Source of the DNA: Actinomadura opuntiae
GTDB lineage: Bacteria > Actinomycetota > Actinomycetes > Streptosporangiales > Streptosporangiaceae
Reading direction: 5' to 3'
Length of the DNA stretch: 64,000 nucleotides
Assembly (NCBI RefSeq): GCF_030283205.1
Contig: NZ_JASNWF010000002.1
Span: 1-64,000 of the forward strand
The notes beneath the pieces were generated by a model. That model was not told the origin of the DNA and made no database searches. It was given only the letters and a program-made list of their open reading frames with translations. A program made the translations under genes and the position numbers. Positions within the stretch are counted from its first letter, which is position 1; the number at the start of each line of letters is the position of its first letter. Positions 51,215 to 58,849 of the stretch are shown one piece after another.

Positions 51215-51754
51215 CTAGGACGACAGGCCGAGGTCGGCGACGTCGTAGGGGTGCCGGTAGGTGAGGCCCTCCTCGGCGATCCGGGCGGCGGCGCCGCGCT
51301 CCAGGATCGTCGCGACGGCCACGACCTCGGCGCCCGCCTCGCGCAGCGCCTCGACGGCGGTGAGCACGGACCCGCCGGTGGTGGAGGTGTCCTCGACGGC
51401 GAGGACGCGGCGGCCCGCCACGTCCGGGCCCTCGATGCGGCGCTGCAGCCCGTGCGCCTTGCCGGCCTTGCGGACGACGAACGCGTCCAGCCGGCTGCCG
51501 CGCGCGGCGGCGGCGTGCAGCATCGCGGTGGCGACGGGGTCGGCGCCGAGGGTGAGGCCGCCGACGGCGTCGTAGTCCAGGTCGGCGGTCTCGTCCAGCA
51601 TCACCCGCCCGACCAGGGGCGCCACGGCGCCGTCCAGGGTGACCCGGCGCAGGTCCACGTACCAGGACGCCTTCTTGCCCGAGGACAGCGTGAAGTCCCC
51701 GTGCACGACGGCCTTGTCCTTGATCTGTCGCAGCAGCTCATCACGATCGCTCAC
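51215..51754 (-). CDS. pyrE: Orotate phosphoribosyltransferase
   Basis: A 179-residue enzyme that makes orotidine-5'-phosphate from orotate and PRPP in UMP synthesis. The PRPP-binding motif VLAVEDTSTTGGSVLT (about 117-132) and the FTLSSGKKASWYVDLRR and VGGLTLGADP segments are typical, as is the flexible-loop RKAGKAHGLQRRIEG. Length is normal. The GTG at 51754 (SDRDELLRQIKDKAV) starts the conserved N-terminal helix. It converges with the membrane-protein gene. Confidence 0.96.
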   Translation of the reverse strand: MSDRDELLRQIKDKAVVHGDFTLSSGKKASWYVDLRRVTLDGAVAPLVGRVMLDETADLDYDAVGGLTLGADPVATAMLHAAAARGSRLDAFVVRKAGKAHGLQRRIEGPDVAGRRVLAVEDTSTTGGSVLTAVEALREAGAEVVAVATILERGAAARIAEEGLTYRHPYDVADLGLSS

Positions 51755-51824
51755 GAGAGAACCCTATTCATCCGGCGCCGGGGCCCCGCAGCCGCCATGT
51801 ACGGTGGCCGCGGGAAGGGGGGCC

Positions 51825-52340
51825 ATGACGCCGGGATCCGTGGTGCTGCTGCACGCGCCGGGCGCGGCCGCCGCGTCCTGGGGCGACATGCCGGAGATGC
51901 TGCGCTCCTACGGGATGGACGTGATCGCGCCGGACGTCCCGGACGGCGCCGGAGCCCGCTACGTCGCCCGCGTCTCGCTGATCGTCTCGGCGGCGGGGCC
52001 GGCGGTGCCGCTGGTGCTGGCGGCGCACGGCGCGGCCGGTCCGCTGGTGCCGGCGATCGCGCTGGCGCAGCGCGCCGCGCACCGTCCGGTCGGCGGGTAC
52101 GTGTTCGTGGACGCCGACCTGCCGCGCCCGCCCGGCCCGCACGACCACGACACGCCCGCGGCGCCCCCGGACTGGCCGGAGGCGCCCTGCGGCTACCTGC
52201 GCACCCACGCGGACCGGGCCGCGTTCCCGGGCCGCGACGAGACGGTCCGGGCGGCGCGCCTGCGCGGCTGGTCCGTCATCGAGCACGAGCCGCCGACGGC
52301 CGCCGCGCAGGCGCTCAGCGAGCTGATAGCGACCCTGTAG
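51825..52340 (+). CDS. Alpha/beta-hydrolase-like protein lacking the usual nucleophile
   Basis: A 171-residue protein with the opening of an alpha/beta hydrolase (SVVLLHAPGAAAASWGDMPEMLRSYGMDVIAPDVPD) and a VPLVLAAHGAAGPLVPAIA strand-turn-helix. The position of the nucleophile elbow, normally GxSxG, reads AAHGAAG, with no serine, cysteine or aspartate. The fold is short and lacks the C-terminal His region. It is therefore probably a non-catalytic relative or a differently acting enzyme. A GGGAAGGGGGG site precedes the ATG. It converges with the MFS gene 6 bases downstream. Confidence 0.75.
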   Translation: MTPGSVVLLHAPGAAAASWGDMPEMLRSYGMDVIAPDVPDGAGARYVARVSLIVSAAGPAVPLVLAAHGAAGPLVPAIALAQRAAHRPVGGYVFVDADLPRPPGPHDHDTPAAPPDWPEAPCGYLRTHADRAAFPGRDETVRAARLRGWSVIEHEPPTAAAQALSELIATL

Positions 52341-52346
52341 GGGCCG

Positions 52347-53936
52347 TCAGGCCGCGGCGTCCACCTCGGGCTCGGCGGACATGGCGCGCTTCGACCCGCG
52401 CAGCGTCGCCAGGGTGAGCAGGGCGGACGCCAGTGCGGCGGCCCCGCAGACCACGAAGCCGATCGAGTAGCCGTGGCCCACGGCGTCCAGCGCCAGCGAG
52501 TGGACGGGCTTGAGCGGCGGAGCGGCCGACGACGCGCTGTTGATGCCGAGCGGCCCGCCTTCGCGCAGTACTTCCGTGGCGGCGTGCTTGAGGCCGGCGG
52601 GCAGGGACGAGGCGTTCAGCGAGTCGGTGAACCCGCTGCTCGCGCGGCTCAGCGCCACGGCGCCGATCACGGCGGGGCCGAGGGTGAAGCCGAAGTCGCG
52701 CAGCAGGTTGGTGGTCGCGCTGGCCATGCCCTCCAGGTGGTGCGGGACGGTGTTGACGGCGGTCGCGGTGATCGAGGAGACGGTGACGGCGAAGCCGATG
52801 CCGACGAGCCCGAGCGGCAGGATCAGCGAGGTCATGGCGCGGTCACCGATCGGCAGCGTCGCCGTCCAGAAGTCGCCGGCGGCGATCAGGATGAGCCCGC
52901 CGCCGGTGAGCAGGCCGGGCGGGACCCGGTGCAGGAGCCGTTCGGTGACCGGCAGCAGCACGAGCGCGAGGCCGTTGAGCAGCAGGAACGCCATCGCGGT
53001 GTGCATGGGCGGCTGGTCCTGCGCCGGGCCGAGCCGGATGCTGACCGAGTAGGCGGTGCCGAGGAAGCTGAACATGCCGACGACCGCGACGATCGAGGCG
53101 ACGGCGAAGGCCCGGTTGGCGAACAGGTCGAGCCGCAGCAGCGGCGAGCGGACGCGCCGCTCGGCGAACACGAACGCGACCAGGAACACCGCGGCCAGCA
53201 CGAACCCGCCGACGACGGGCGTGGACCCCCAGCCGTCCTCGGGGCCCTGGATGATCGCGAAGAGCAGCGCGAACAGGCCGAGGCCGATGGTGACCTGCCC
53301 GGCCGGGTCGAGGGAGCGGCCCTGCGGCGCGCGGGAGTCGCGCGCGAGCACGGTGCTGATCGCGGCGCTGGCCACGGCGGCGACCGTGACGACGATGAAC
53401 GACCAGCGCCACGAGCCGTAGGTCGCGGTGATGCCGCCGAGCAGCGGGGCCAGGAACCCGCCGGTGGACAGGGACGCCGCCCACAGCGCGATGACCCGGG
53501 CCCGCTGGGTGGTGCCGCTCGTCCCGGCGGCGAGCATCGCCAGCGAGGTCGGGAACAGCGCGGCGGCGCCGAGGCCGGCCAGCGCCTGCCCGGCCCACAG
53601 CTGGTGGACGCCGGAGCTGGTGGTGCTGACCAGCTCGCCGACCGCCATCAGCGCGGCGCCGCCGATGAGCAGCCGCTTGCGGCCGAACAGGTCGCCGAGC
53701 ACGCCGAAGGTCAGCTCCAGCACGGCGACCGGCAGCAGGAACGCGTCGGAGATCCAGGTGAGCTGGGAGCCGACGGGATGCAGGTCCTTCTGGAACAGGC
53801 CGTTGAGGGTCGCCGGGATCGCGATGCCGATCTGCGCCAGGCAGACCGCGACGCAGCCGGCGATCAGCGTGCCGCGCGCCAGGGCCGAGCCGGGCGCCGG
53901 CGTGGAGCGGGGCGGGGTCTCCGCGGTGGTGGACAC
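52347..53936 (-). CDS. MFS transporter of the EmrB/QacA (DHA2) type
   Basis: A 529-residue transporter with about 14 membrane helices. Motif A-like GVLGDLFGRKRLLIGGAALM (about 80-99) and the motif C-like GGFLAPLLGG (about 157) mark a proton-driven drug exporter. The N-terminus is a Pro/Thr-rich cytoplasmic tail. Substrate is unknown; the partner gene upstream encodes a secreted hydrolase 32 bases away, so export of a compound together with its extracellular processing is possible (inference). The GTG at 53936 follows ACAGGAG. Confidence 0.92.
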   Translation of the reverse strand: MSTTAETPPRSTPAPGSALARGTLIAGCVAVCLAQIGIAIPATLNGLFQKDLHPVGSQLTWISDAFLLPVAVLELTFGVLGDLFGRKRLLIGGAALMAVGELVSTTSSGVHQLWAGQALAGLGAAALFPTSLAMLAAGTSGTTQRARVIALWAASLSTGGFLAPLLGGITATYGSWRWSFIVVTVAAVASAAISTVLARDSRAPQGRSLDPAGQVTIGLGLFALLFAIIQGPEDGWGSTPVVGGFVLAAVFLVAFVFAERRVRSPLLRLDLFANRAFAVASIVAVVGMFSFLGTAYSVSIRLGPAQDQPPMHTAMAFLLLNGLALVLLPVTERLLHRVPPGLLTGGGLILIAAGDFWTATLPIGDRAMTSLILPLGLVGIGFAVTVSSITATAVNTVPHHLEGMASATTNLLRDFGFTLGPAVIGAVALSRASSGFTDSLNASSLPAGLKHAATEVLREGGPLGINSASSAAPPLKPVHSLALDAVGHGYSIGFVVCGAAALASALLTLATLRGSKRAMSAEPEVDAAA

Positions 53937-53968
53937 GTGAACTCCTGTAGGGGTGGGTGGTGCGGGAG

Positions 53969-55369
53969 TCAGCGGCGCGCGCCGACCAGGACGCCGGGCC
54001 GGTAGCGGACGAAGGCGGCGCCGTCCAGGCCGAGGGCGAGGGCGCTGCGCTGGAGCCCGGCGGCGGACGTCCCGGTCCAGCGGCCGGTGTCGGCCCGGCG
54101 CTGGACGGCGTGGACGGCCGCGACGGTCTCCGCCGTGGTGAAGTTGCAGTGGCTCTGCCGGGCGACGTACGCCTGCCGCAGCAGCGCCCCGTCACCGGAC
54201 GCCCGGACCCGCGCGGCGAACGCGCTCTCCTGCTCGACCGGGACGAGCTGGTCGGACGTGGTGTGCACGTCCAGCAGCGGGACGCCGAGGCCCTGGCCCG
54301 CGGTGGAGGTCCGCCGCAGCGACCGGACGGCGACCGGGTCGGCGGTGACGTCGGCGCCCTTGGTGAGCCGGGCCAGGTCGGTCCCGAGGTTCAGCCCGGC
54401 GGACCGGTACAGCGCGCCGACCTGCTTGGCGTGCGAAGACCGGCGCAGCAGCGCGGCGTAGTCCACGCCCCGGTTCCAGGAGGTGTTGCCGCCGGCCGAC
54501 AGTTCGACCTGGTACCGCGCGGTCGTCAGGAACGACAGCAGGCCCTGCGCGAACCAGGCGTACTGCTGCTTCTCCTGGCCCGCGTAGTCGTTCCTGGCGG
54601 GCGGCTGCTGGTCCGGGGCCCAGTCGGCGAGGTTGAGGTAGGCGGCGGCGAGCGCGATGCGCGCCCGGCCCTGCGGGGTGGCCTGCGCCTTGGTGACCGC
54701 GTCGGTGAGCTTGGCGCCGAGGGCCGCCGCTTCGGCGGTGTCGGAGAAGCCGACGAGCTTGTTCCGGTCACCCGGGTCGAGCAGCGCGGAGATCGCGTAT
54801 TCGGCGTCGAGCTGGTAGTTGTCCAGGTCGACGCCGCCCGCGACGAGCCCGCACAGGCCGAGCGCGCCGTCGACGCGTCCGGCGCCGTCGCGGGCGATCT
54901 GCGCGTTGATCAGCCCGCCCATGGACTGGCCGACCGAGATGACCTGGCGGGGCCGTCCGGCGGCGGCGCGGAAGGCGTCGATCGTCGCGAACTGGTCGCG
55001 CTCGGCCGACTTCAGCGCCCACATCGAGCCGTTCGGGTCGTAGGAGGAGCCCGCCAGGGCGTAGCCCTCGGCGAGCAGGGCGGTCCGGGCGCCGGGCCTC
55101 GGCGCGTCCTGCGCGACGAGCGGGCCGAAGCCGTGGCTGAACAGCAGGAGCGTGCCGTTCCAGCGGGCGGGCACCTCGGCGGTCCAGGTGGCGCCGTCGG
55201 CGAGCTTTCCGGAGTGCGAGGTGGTGCCGTCCGCCGGTGCGGACGGCGTGGCGGTGGACGCGGTGGTGGACGCGGCGGCCGCAGGGGCGACGGCGGCGGG
55301 AACGAGGGCGAGGGCGGCACCGGCGACGGAGAGCCGGCCGAGACGGCCGCCGGGGCGAAGCAGGGACAT
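53969..55369 (-). CDS. Secreted alpha/beta hydrolase
   Basis: A 466-residue exported esterase-like enzyme. A signal peptide (about 1-33, ending AAAAS) is followed by an alpha/beta hydrolase fold: NGTLLLFSHGFGP with the oxyanion region, nucleophile elbow SVGQSMGGLINAQIA, LLDVHTTSDQLVP with the acid, and ARQSHCNFT with the catalytic histidine. It resembles the tannase/feruloyl-esterase-like hydrolases, but the substrate cannot be told. Start at the ATG 55369 follows a clear -35/-10 promoter on the minus strand. It leads the hydrolase-MFS unit. Confidence 0.85.
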   Translation of the reverse strand: MSLLRPGGRLGRLSVAGAALALVPAAVAPAAAASTTASTATPSAPADGTTSHSGKLADGATWTAEVPARWNGTLLLFSHGFGPLVAQDAPRPGARTALLAEGYALAGSSYDPNGSMWALKSAERDQFATIDAFRAAAGRPRQVISVGQSMGGLINAQIARDGAGRVDGALGLCGLVAGGVDLDNYQLDAEYAISALLDPGDRNKLVGFSDTAEAAALGAKLTDAVTKAQATPQGRARIALAAAYLNLADWAPDQQPPARNDYAGQEKQQYAWFAQGLLSFLTTARYQVELSAGGNTSWNRGVDYAALLRRSSHAKQVGALYRSAGLNLGTDLARLTKGADVTADPVAVRSLRRTSTAGQGLGVPLLDVHTTSDQLVPVEQESAFAARVRASGDGALLRQAYVARQSHCNFTTAETVAAVHAVQRRADTGRWTGTSAAGLQRSALALGLDGAAFVRYRPGVLVGARR

Positions 55370-55410
55370 GAGGGCTCCTGACGGGGGGAGCGTGCCGGAC
55401 GGTCGCCGCG

Positions 55411-55440
55411 AATGTACGTCCGAATCTTGACGGCTGTCAA
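55411..55440 (-). promoter_or_regulatory. Promoter of the hydrolase-MFS operon with overlapping dyad
   Basis: Read on the minus strand: TTGACA (complement of 55435-55440) and TACATT (complement of 55411-55416) with 18-base spacing, about 42 bases before the hydrolase start. The imperfect palindrome TTGACGGCTGTCAA (55427-55440, plus strand) overlaps the -35 box and may bind a repressor, for instance the adjacent PaaX-type protein. Confidence 0.65.
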
Positions 55441-55492
55441 TAATGTGACGAACATCGGCGCGGACCGGACCCCGGGCCGATCACCAGCGGTT

Positions 55493-56314
55493 TCAGCCGA
55501 GCGGGAGGGTGTCCAGGATCCGGGCCGCCTCCGCCGCGGCCGGCCCCGCCCACTTCCCGGCGAGGTCCCGGAACACCGACTCGGCCCGCATCGCGGGCCA
55601 GTCCGCGGGCAGGTGCTCCACCGGCAGGTGCGGGTCCCGGCGCACCAGCTCCAGCCAGTCGCTGTGCAGGACGAGCTGCCGGGCGAGGTCGTCGGGCAGC
55701 CCGGACGCGGCGTCCGGGACGTCCCAGCGGTCCAGGAACGCCTGGTAGCGCGCGCCCATCGTGGACACGTCGAAGGCCTGCTCCAGCACGTCGCGCACCT
55801 CCGTCGGCGCCAGCACGCTGCCGCCGAAGACCCGGATGTGCGCCTCCAGACCCAGCCCCGCCACCGCGCCGGCGACGTCGACCAGGCCGGGCGCCACCCA
55901 CAGGCCGTTCTGCAGGGGGCCGAAACCCGCCCAGATCAGCCGGGACCGCAGGTCGTGCCGCTCGCGCCGCCAGTCCTCCGGCAGCGAGAACCCGACCAGC
56001 GTCCACCGGCCGTCCCAGTGCCGGTTCACCACGCCCGTGCGCCAGATCCGCTCGCGGCCGTCCTCCAGCACCCCGGCGGCGTGCGCGGTCAGCGCGAAGT
56101 ACATCTTGCGGCCCTGCCGGTGCCGCTCCAGGAGCCCCCGCTTGACCATCCGGTTCAGCGACGTCCGGACCGCGTGCTCCCCGATCCCCACCCGGTCGAG
56201 CACCGCGATGACGCTGCCCGCGGACACCGCGACGGGCCGGCCCAGCACGTGCGCGCCGAAGAACGTGAGCATCACCGGCTGCGTGCGCGCCTCGGCGGCG
56301 GCGGATTCAGGCAT
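55493..56314 (-). CDS. PaaX-family transcriptional regulator
   Basis: A 273-residue regulator. N-terminal winged helix (VMLTFFGAHVLGRPVAVSAGSVIAVLDRVGIGEHAVRTSLNRMVKRGLLERHRQGRK) with the PaaX-like ARTSLNRMVKRG helix, then the central WDGRWTLVGFSLPEDWRRERHDLRSRLIWAGFGPLQNGLWVAP domain, and a helical C-terminal domain. PaaX represses phenylacetate catabolism, but this subfamily controls various genes. It lies just upstream of the hydrolase-MFS unit in the same direction. The ATG at 56314 was chosen as the family-typical start. Confidence 0.9.
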   Translation of the reverse strand: MPESAAAEARTQPVMLTFFGAHVLGRPVAVSAGSVIAVLDRVGIGEHAVRTSLNRMVKRGLLERHRQGRKMYFALTAHAAGVLEDGRERIWRTGVVNRHWDGRWTLVGFSLPEDWRRERHDLRSRLIWAGFGPLQNGLWVAPGLVDVAGAVAGLGLEAHIRVFGGSVLAPTEVRDVLEQAFDVSTMGARYQAFLDRWDVPDAASGLPDDLARQLVLHSDWLELVRRDPHLPVEHLPADWPAMRAESVFRDLAGKWAGPAAAEAARILDTLPLG

Positions 56315-56379
56315 CCCCACAGCGTAAGGGGCCGCCGGAAGCGCCTGTCGCGCCCGCCGGCGGCTCTGCTTCCGGGCCG

Positions 56380-57021
56380 TCAGTTCTTGAGCAGGTCGTC
56401 CAGGAGGGCGTCGTAGTCGTCCTCCTTGCGTCCGAGGTCGATGCGGGCGCGGTAGCGCAGGCGCAGGAGCGCCTCGAGGCTGTCCTCGGCCAGGGCGACG
56501 TCGTCGGGGCCGGGGGTGAGGGACTCGTCGTCGGAGGCGGGCGGCTCTTCGGGGTCGCCGATGCCGGTGCCGACGGCGCGGTCGCGCAGCGCGAGCACCA
56601 CGTCGGCACCGCTGGTGGCCCACTCGTGCGCGCCGGACGCGTCGCCCTGCGCGTAGAGCACCTCGGCGACGGTGCGGTACACCTCCGGGTCGCGCGGCCG
56701 GTCGGCGCGGATCTGCTCGACGAGCCTGCGGGCCTCCTCGGCCCGGCCCAGCTCGAACAGGGCGTCGGCCAGGTAGGCGCGCGGGTCGCCGTACACCTCG
56801 CCGCCGTCCTCCAGGGCCTTGCGGTAGGCGTCGGCGGCCTTGGCGTGGTCGCCGGCGTGCTGCCACTGCTCGCCGGCGCGCAGCAGCACGTTGGCGCGCG
56901 ACACCCCGCCCGTCACCGACTCGGCCAGCTCGGACAGCCGCTTGGCCGCCGAGATGTGATCGCCGGTGCGCAGGGTGTCGAACTCCAGGTCGTCGAGATC
57001 GTCTTCCGTCACATGCGTCAC
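56380..57021 (-). CDS. TPR-repeat protein
   Basis: A 213-residue acidic cytosolic protein. Three tetratricopeptide repeats run from about 35 to 140 (LRAGEQWQHAGDHAKAADAYRKAL; LADALFELGRAEEARRLVEQI; YRTVAEVLYAQGDASGAHEWA). A Pro/Asp-rich segment and a C-terminal helix follow (LEALLRLRYRARIDLGRKEDDYDALLDDLL). TPR proteins are scaffolds; partners are unknown. The ATG at 57021 was chosen. It precedes the PaaX gene in the same direction and follows the NYN gene by about 105 bases. Confidence 0.78.
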   Translation of the reverse strand: MTHVTEDDLDDLEFDTLRTGDHISAAKRLSELAESVTGGVSRANVLLRAGEQWQHAGDHAKAADAYRKALEDGGEVYGDPRAYLADALFELGRAEEARRLVEQIRADRPRDPEVYRTVAEVLYAQGDASGAHEWATSGADVVLALRDRAVGTGIGDPEEPPASDDESLTPGPDDVALAEDSLEALLRLRYRARIDLGRKEDDYDALLDDLLKN

Positions 57022-57126
57022 GCTTCAACGCTACCCGCCGGCGGCCGGCCGAAGCGGGCGAATCGATGATGATCGTGCATTACCCGCCCGTAAGCGGTCC
57101 GCGGCCGCCCGGCGCGGGCGGGGCGG

Positions 57127-58608
57127 TCACCTGCGGGAGCGTTCGAGGGCGTCCCAGAACCCGCGGCGCAGCGCGTGCCGCACCTCGTCGTGCAGCAGGA
57201 AGTCGATGGGCAGGGACGAGCCCTGCAGCAGCCGGGCCTCCAGGTCGGACGGCATGCGCGGCTTGCGGGCGAGGACGGCCTCCAGCCACAGCGCGGGCGC
57301 GTCCCGGGCGACGGACTCGCCGAAGTCCTGGCCCTCCTGGTGGGCGGCCTTCACCGCGTCCGCGAGCGTCGGGGTGTTCTGCTGCGCCGGGACGGGCGCG
57401 ATCTGCTGCGGGCCGGTGTAGGGGCCGTGCGGGCGGCTCTCCGGCAGCGGCGACGGCCCGGACGACTGGGACGGCAGCGTCTGCGGCGGGGGCGGCGGCG
57501 ACGGGGAGGGCACCGGCGAGGACGAGGTGTACTGCGGGCCGGACAGCGGCGGCTGGCCGGTGGCCGGCGCCGGTGCGGGCGCCTGCGCCGAGGAGGACCC
57601 GCCCGACGGCGGGGCCTGGAGCGGCGAGGACGGCAGCGGCATCCCGCCGGAGTTCATCGAGGACGACGAGCCGAACGAGGACGAGGACGACGACGAACCG
57701 AGCGAGGACGACGAGCCGTAACCGCCGCCACCGCCGGGCAGGGGCAGCGGGCCGGTGGGCACCCCGGTGCCTCCGCCACCGCCTCCGCCGCCGTACGAGC
57801 CCGACATCCCCGAGCCGGACATGCCAGAGCCCGACATGCCCGAGCCGGAGGAGCCGGAGCCCGACGAGCCGAGCCCGGACCCGGCGGGGCTCAGCGGCGG
57901 CTGCCCGCCGATCGGGGACGAGGGCGGCGGGCCGTGGTGCGAGGTGGTCTGGAGCGGGCCGAGCGGCGCGCCGGTGCCGGTGCCGCGCCCGTTGGAGGCG
58001 TGCCCGTTGGACAGCGGGCCCGCGCCGAGCGCGTGCGTCCCGGTGCTGGAGGAGCCCGAACCGGTGTCGAGGCCGGTGAGCAGGTTGACGTAGGGGCGCA
58101 GGTGGCCGGCGCCGATCTCGATGAGGTCGTCGCACTCCTGCCGCAGCACCCGGGAGATCGTCCAGTTGCCGTCGACGGCGACGTGCACGACGGTGACGCG
58201 CAGGCCGAGGTCCTGGGCGTCGGCGACGACCTGGGCGAGGTCCTCGTCGCCGCTGACGACGACGGCGTCGGCGAGCGCGCCGTTGCGGGCCAGGGTCATC
58301 AGGTCGCGGTGGATCTCGGTGTCGACGCCCTCGCGGCGGCCGGGCCGGATGCGCCCGAGCCGCAGCTTGAGGCCGGGCAGGTCGGCGAGCGCGTCGTGCT
58401 CGGGGGCGCGGCGCCCCTCGACGGTCGCCTCGTACCAGTAGCAGCGCAGCAGGGGCATGCCGGTGCGCTCGCGCGCCAGGTTGCTCAGCAGTTGCAGCAG
58501 CCCGCCGAAGTCCCACGAGACGGTCTCGCGATGGCGGGTGCCGTGCACCGCCATGGCGCCGTCGGCCAGCAGGTAGCCGGCGTCTACGAACAGCGCGCAG
58601 CGATCCAT
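57127..58608 (-). CDS. NYN-domain (PIN-like) ribonuclease with long low-complexity linker
   Basis: A 493-residue protein. Residues 1-165 are an NYN/DUF88 domain with the acidic metal-binding residues of a PIN-like nuclease (ALFVDAGYLLADGA, VDTEIHRDLMTLA, VVVSGDEDLAQVVADAQ). Residues 180-400 are a Ser/Gly/Pro low-complexity linker including GSGMS tandem repeats. The last 80 residues (PTLADAVKAAHQEGQDFGESVARDAPALW..) form a compact helical domain of unknown type, perhaps RNA-binding. It probably cleaves RNA. GAGGAAGG precedes the ATG at 58608. Confidence 0.87.
   Translation of the reverse strand: MDRCALFVDAGYLLADGAMAVHGTRHRETVSWDFGGLLQLLSNLARERTGMPLLRCYWYEATVEGRRAPEHDALADLPGLKLRLGRIRPGRREGVDTEIHRDLMTLARNGALADAVVVSGDEDLAQVVADAQDLGLRVTVVHVAVDGNWTISRVLRQECDDLIEIGAGHLRPYVNLLTGLDTGSGSSSTGTHALGAGPLSNGHASNGRGTGTGAPLGPLQTTSHHGPPPSSPIGGQPPLSPAGSGLGSSGSGSSGSGMSGSGMSGSGMSGSYGGGGGGGGTGVPTGPLPLPGGGGGYGSSSSLGSSSSSSSFGSSSSMNSGGMPLPSSPLQAPPSGGSSSAQAPAPAPATGQPPLSGPQYTSSSPVPSPSPPPPPQTLPSQSSGPSPLPESRPHGPYTGPQQIAPVPAQQNTPTLADAVKAAHQEGQDFGESVARDAPALWLEAVLARKPRMPSDLEARLLQGSSLPIDFLLHDEVRHALRRGFWDALERSRR
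57801..57845 (-). repeat. Three 15-bp units in the NYN linker
   Basis: Units at 57801, 57816 and 57831 (ccgacatgcccgagc type) encode the GSGMS repeats on the minus strand. Confidence 0.75.
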
Positions 58609-58849
58609 GCGACACCGCCCTTCCTCTACACGGGAGCTCACAGGCCGGCGTAGTGACCTCGGGCGCCTATAGCGTAGTGAAGCCCGTCAGCCCCGTAGGC
58701 CAATACGGCGATTCGCACTCTTTCATGGCATACCGCCGGTTCGCGACTCCCCAGTAACGACGAACTGGGAACCGCGGCGGACGCTACCAGCCGCTGCCGC
58801 CCCGCCCCGCCCTTCCCCATGATCTTTACGGGAAGAGCAGGTCGCCGGT

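Noticed and set aside
57801-57845. Minisatellite or mobile repeat
   Set aside because: The repeats are in frame and encode a simple linker, so they are explained as coding low complexity.
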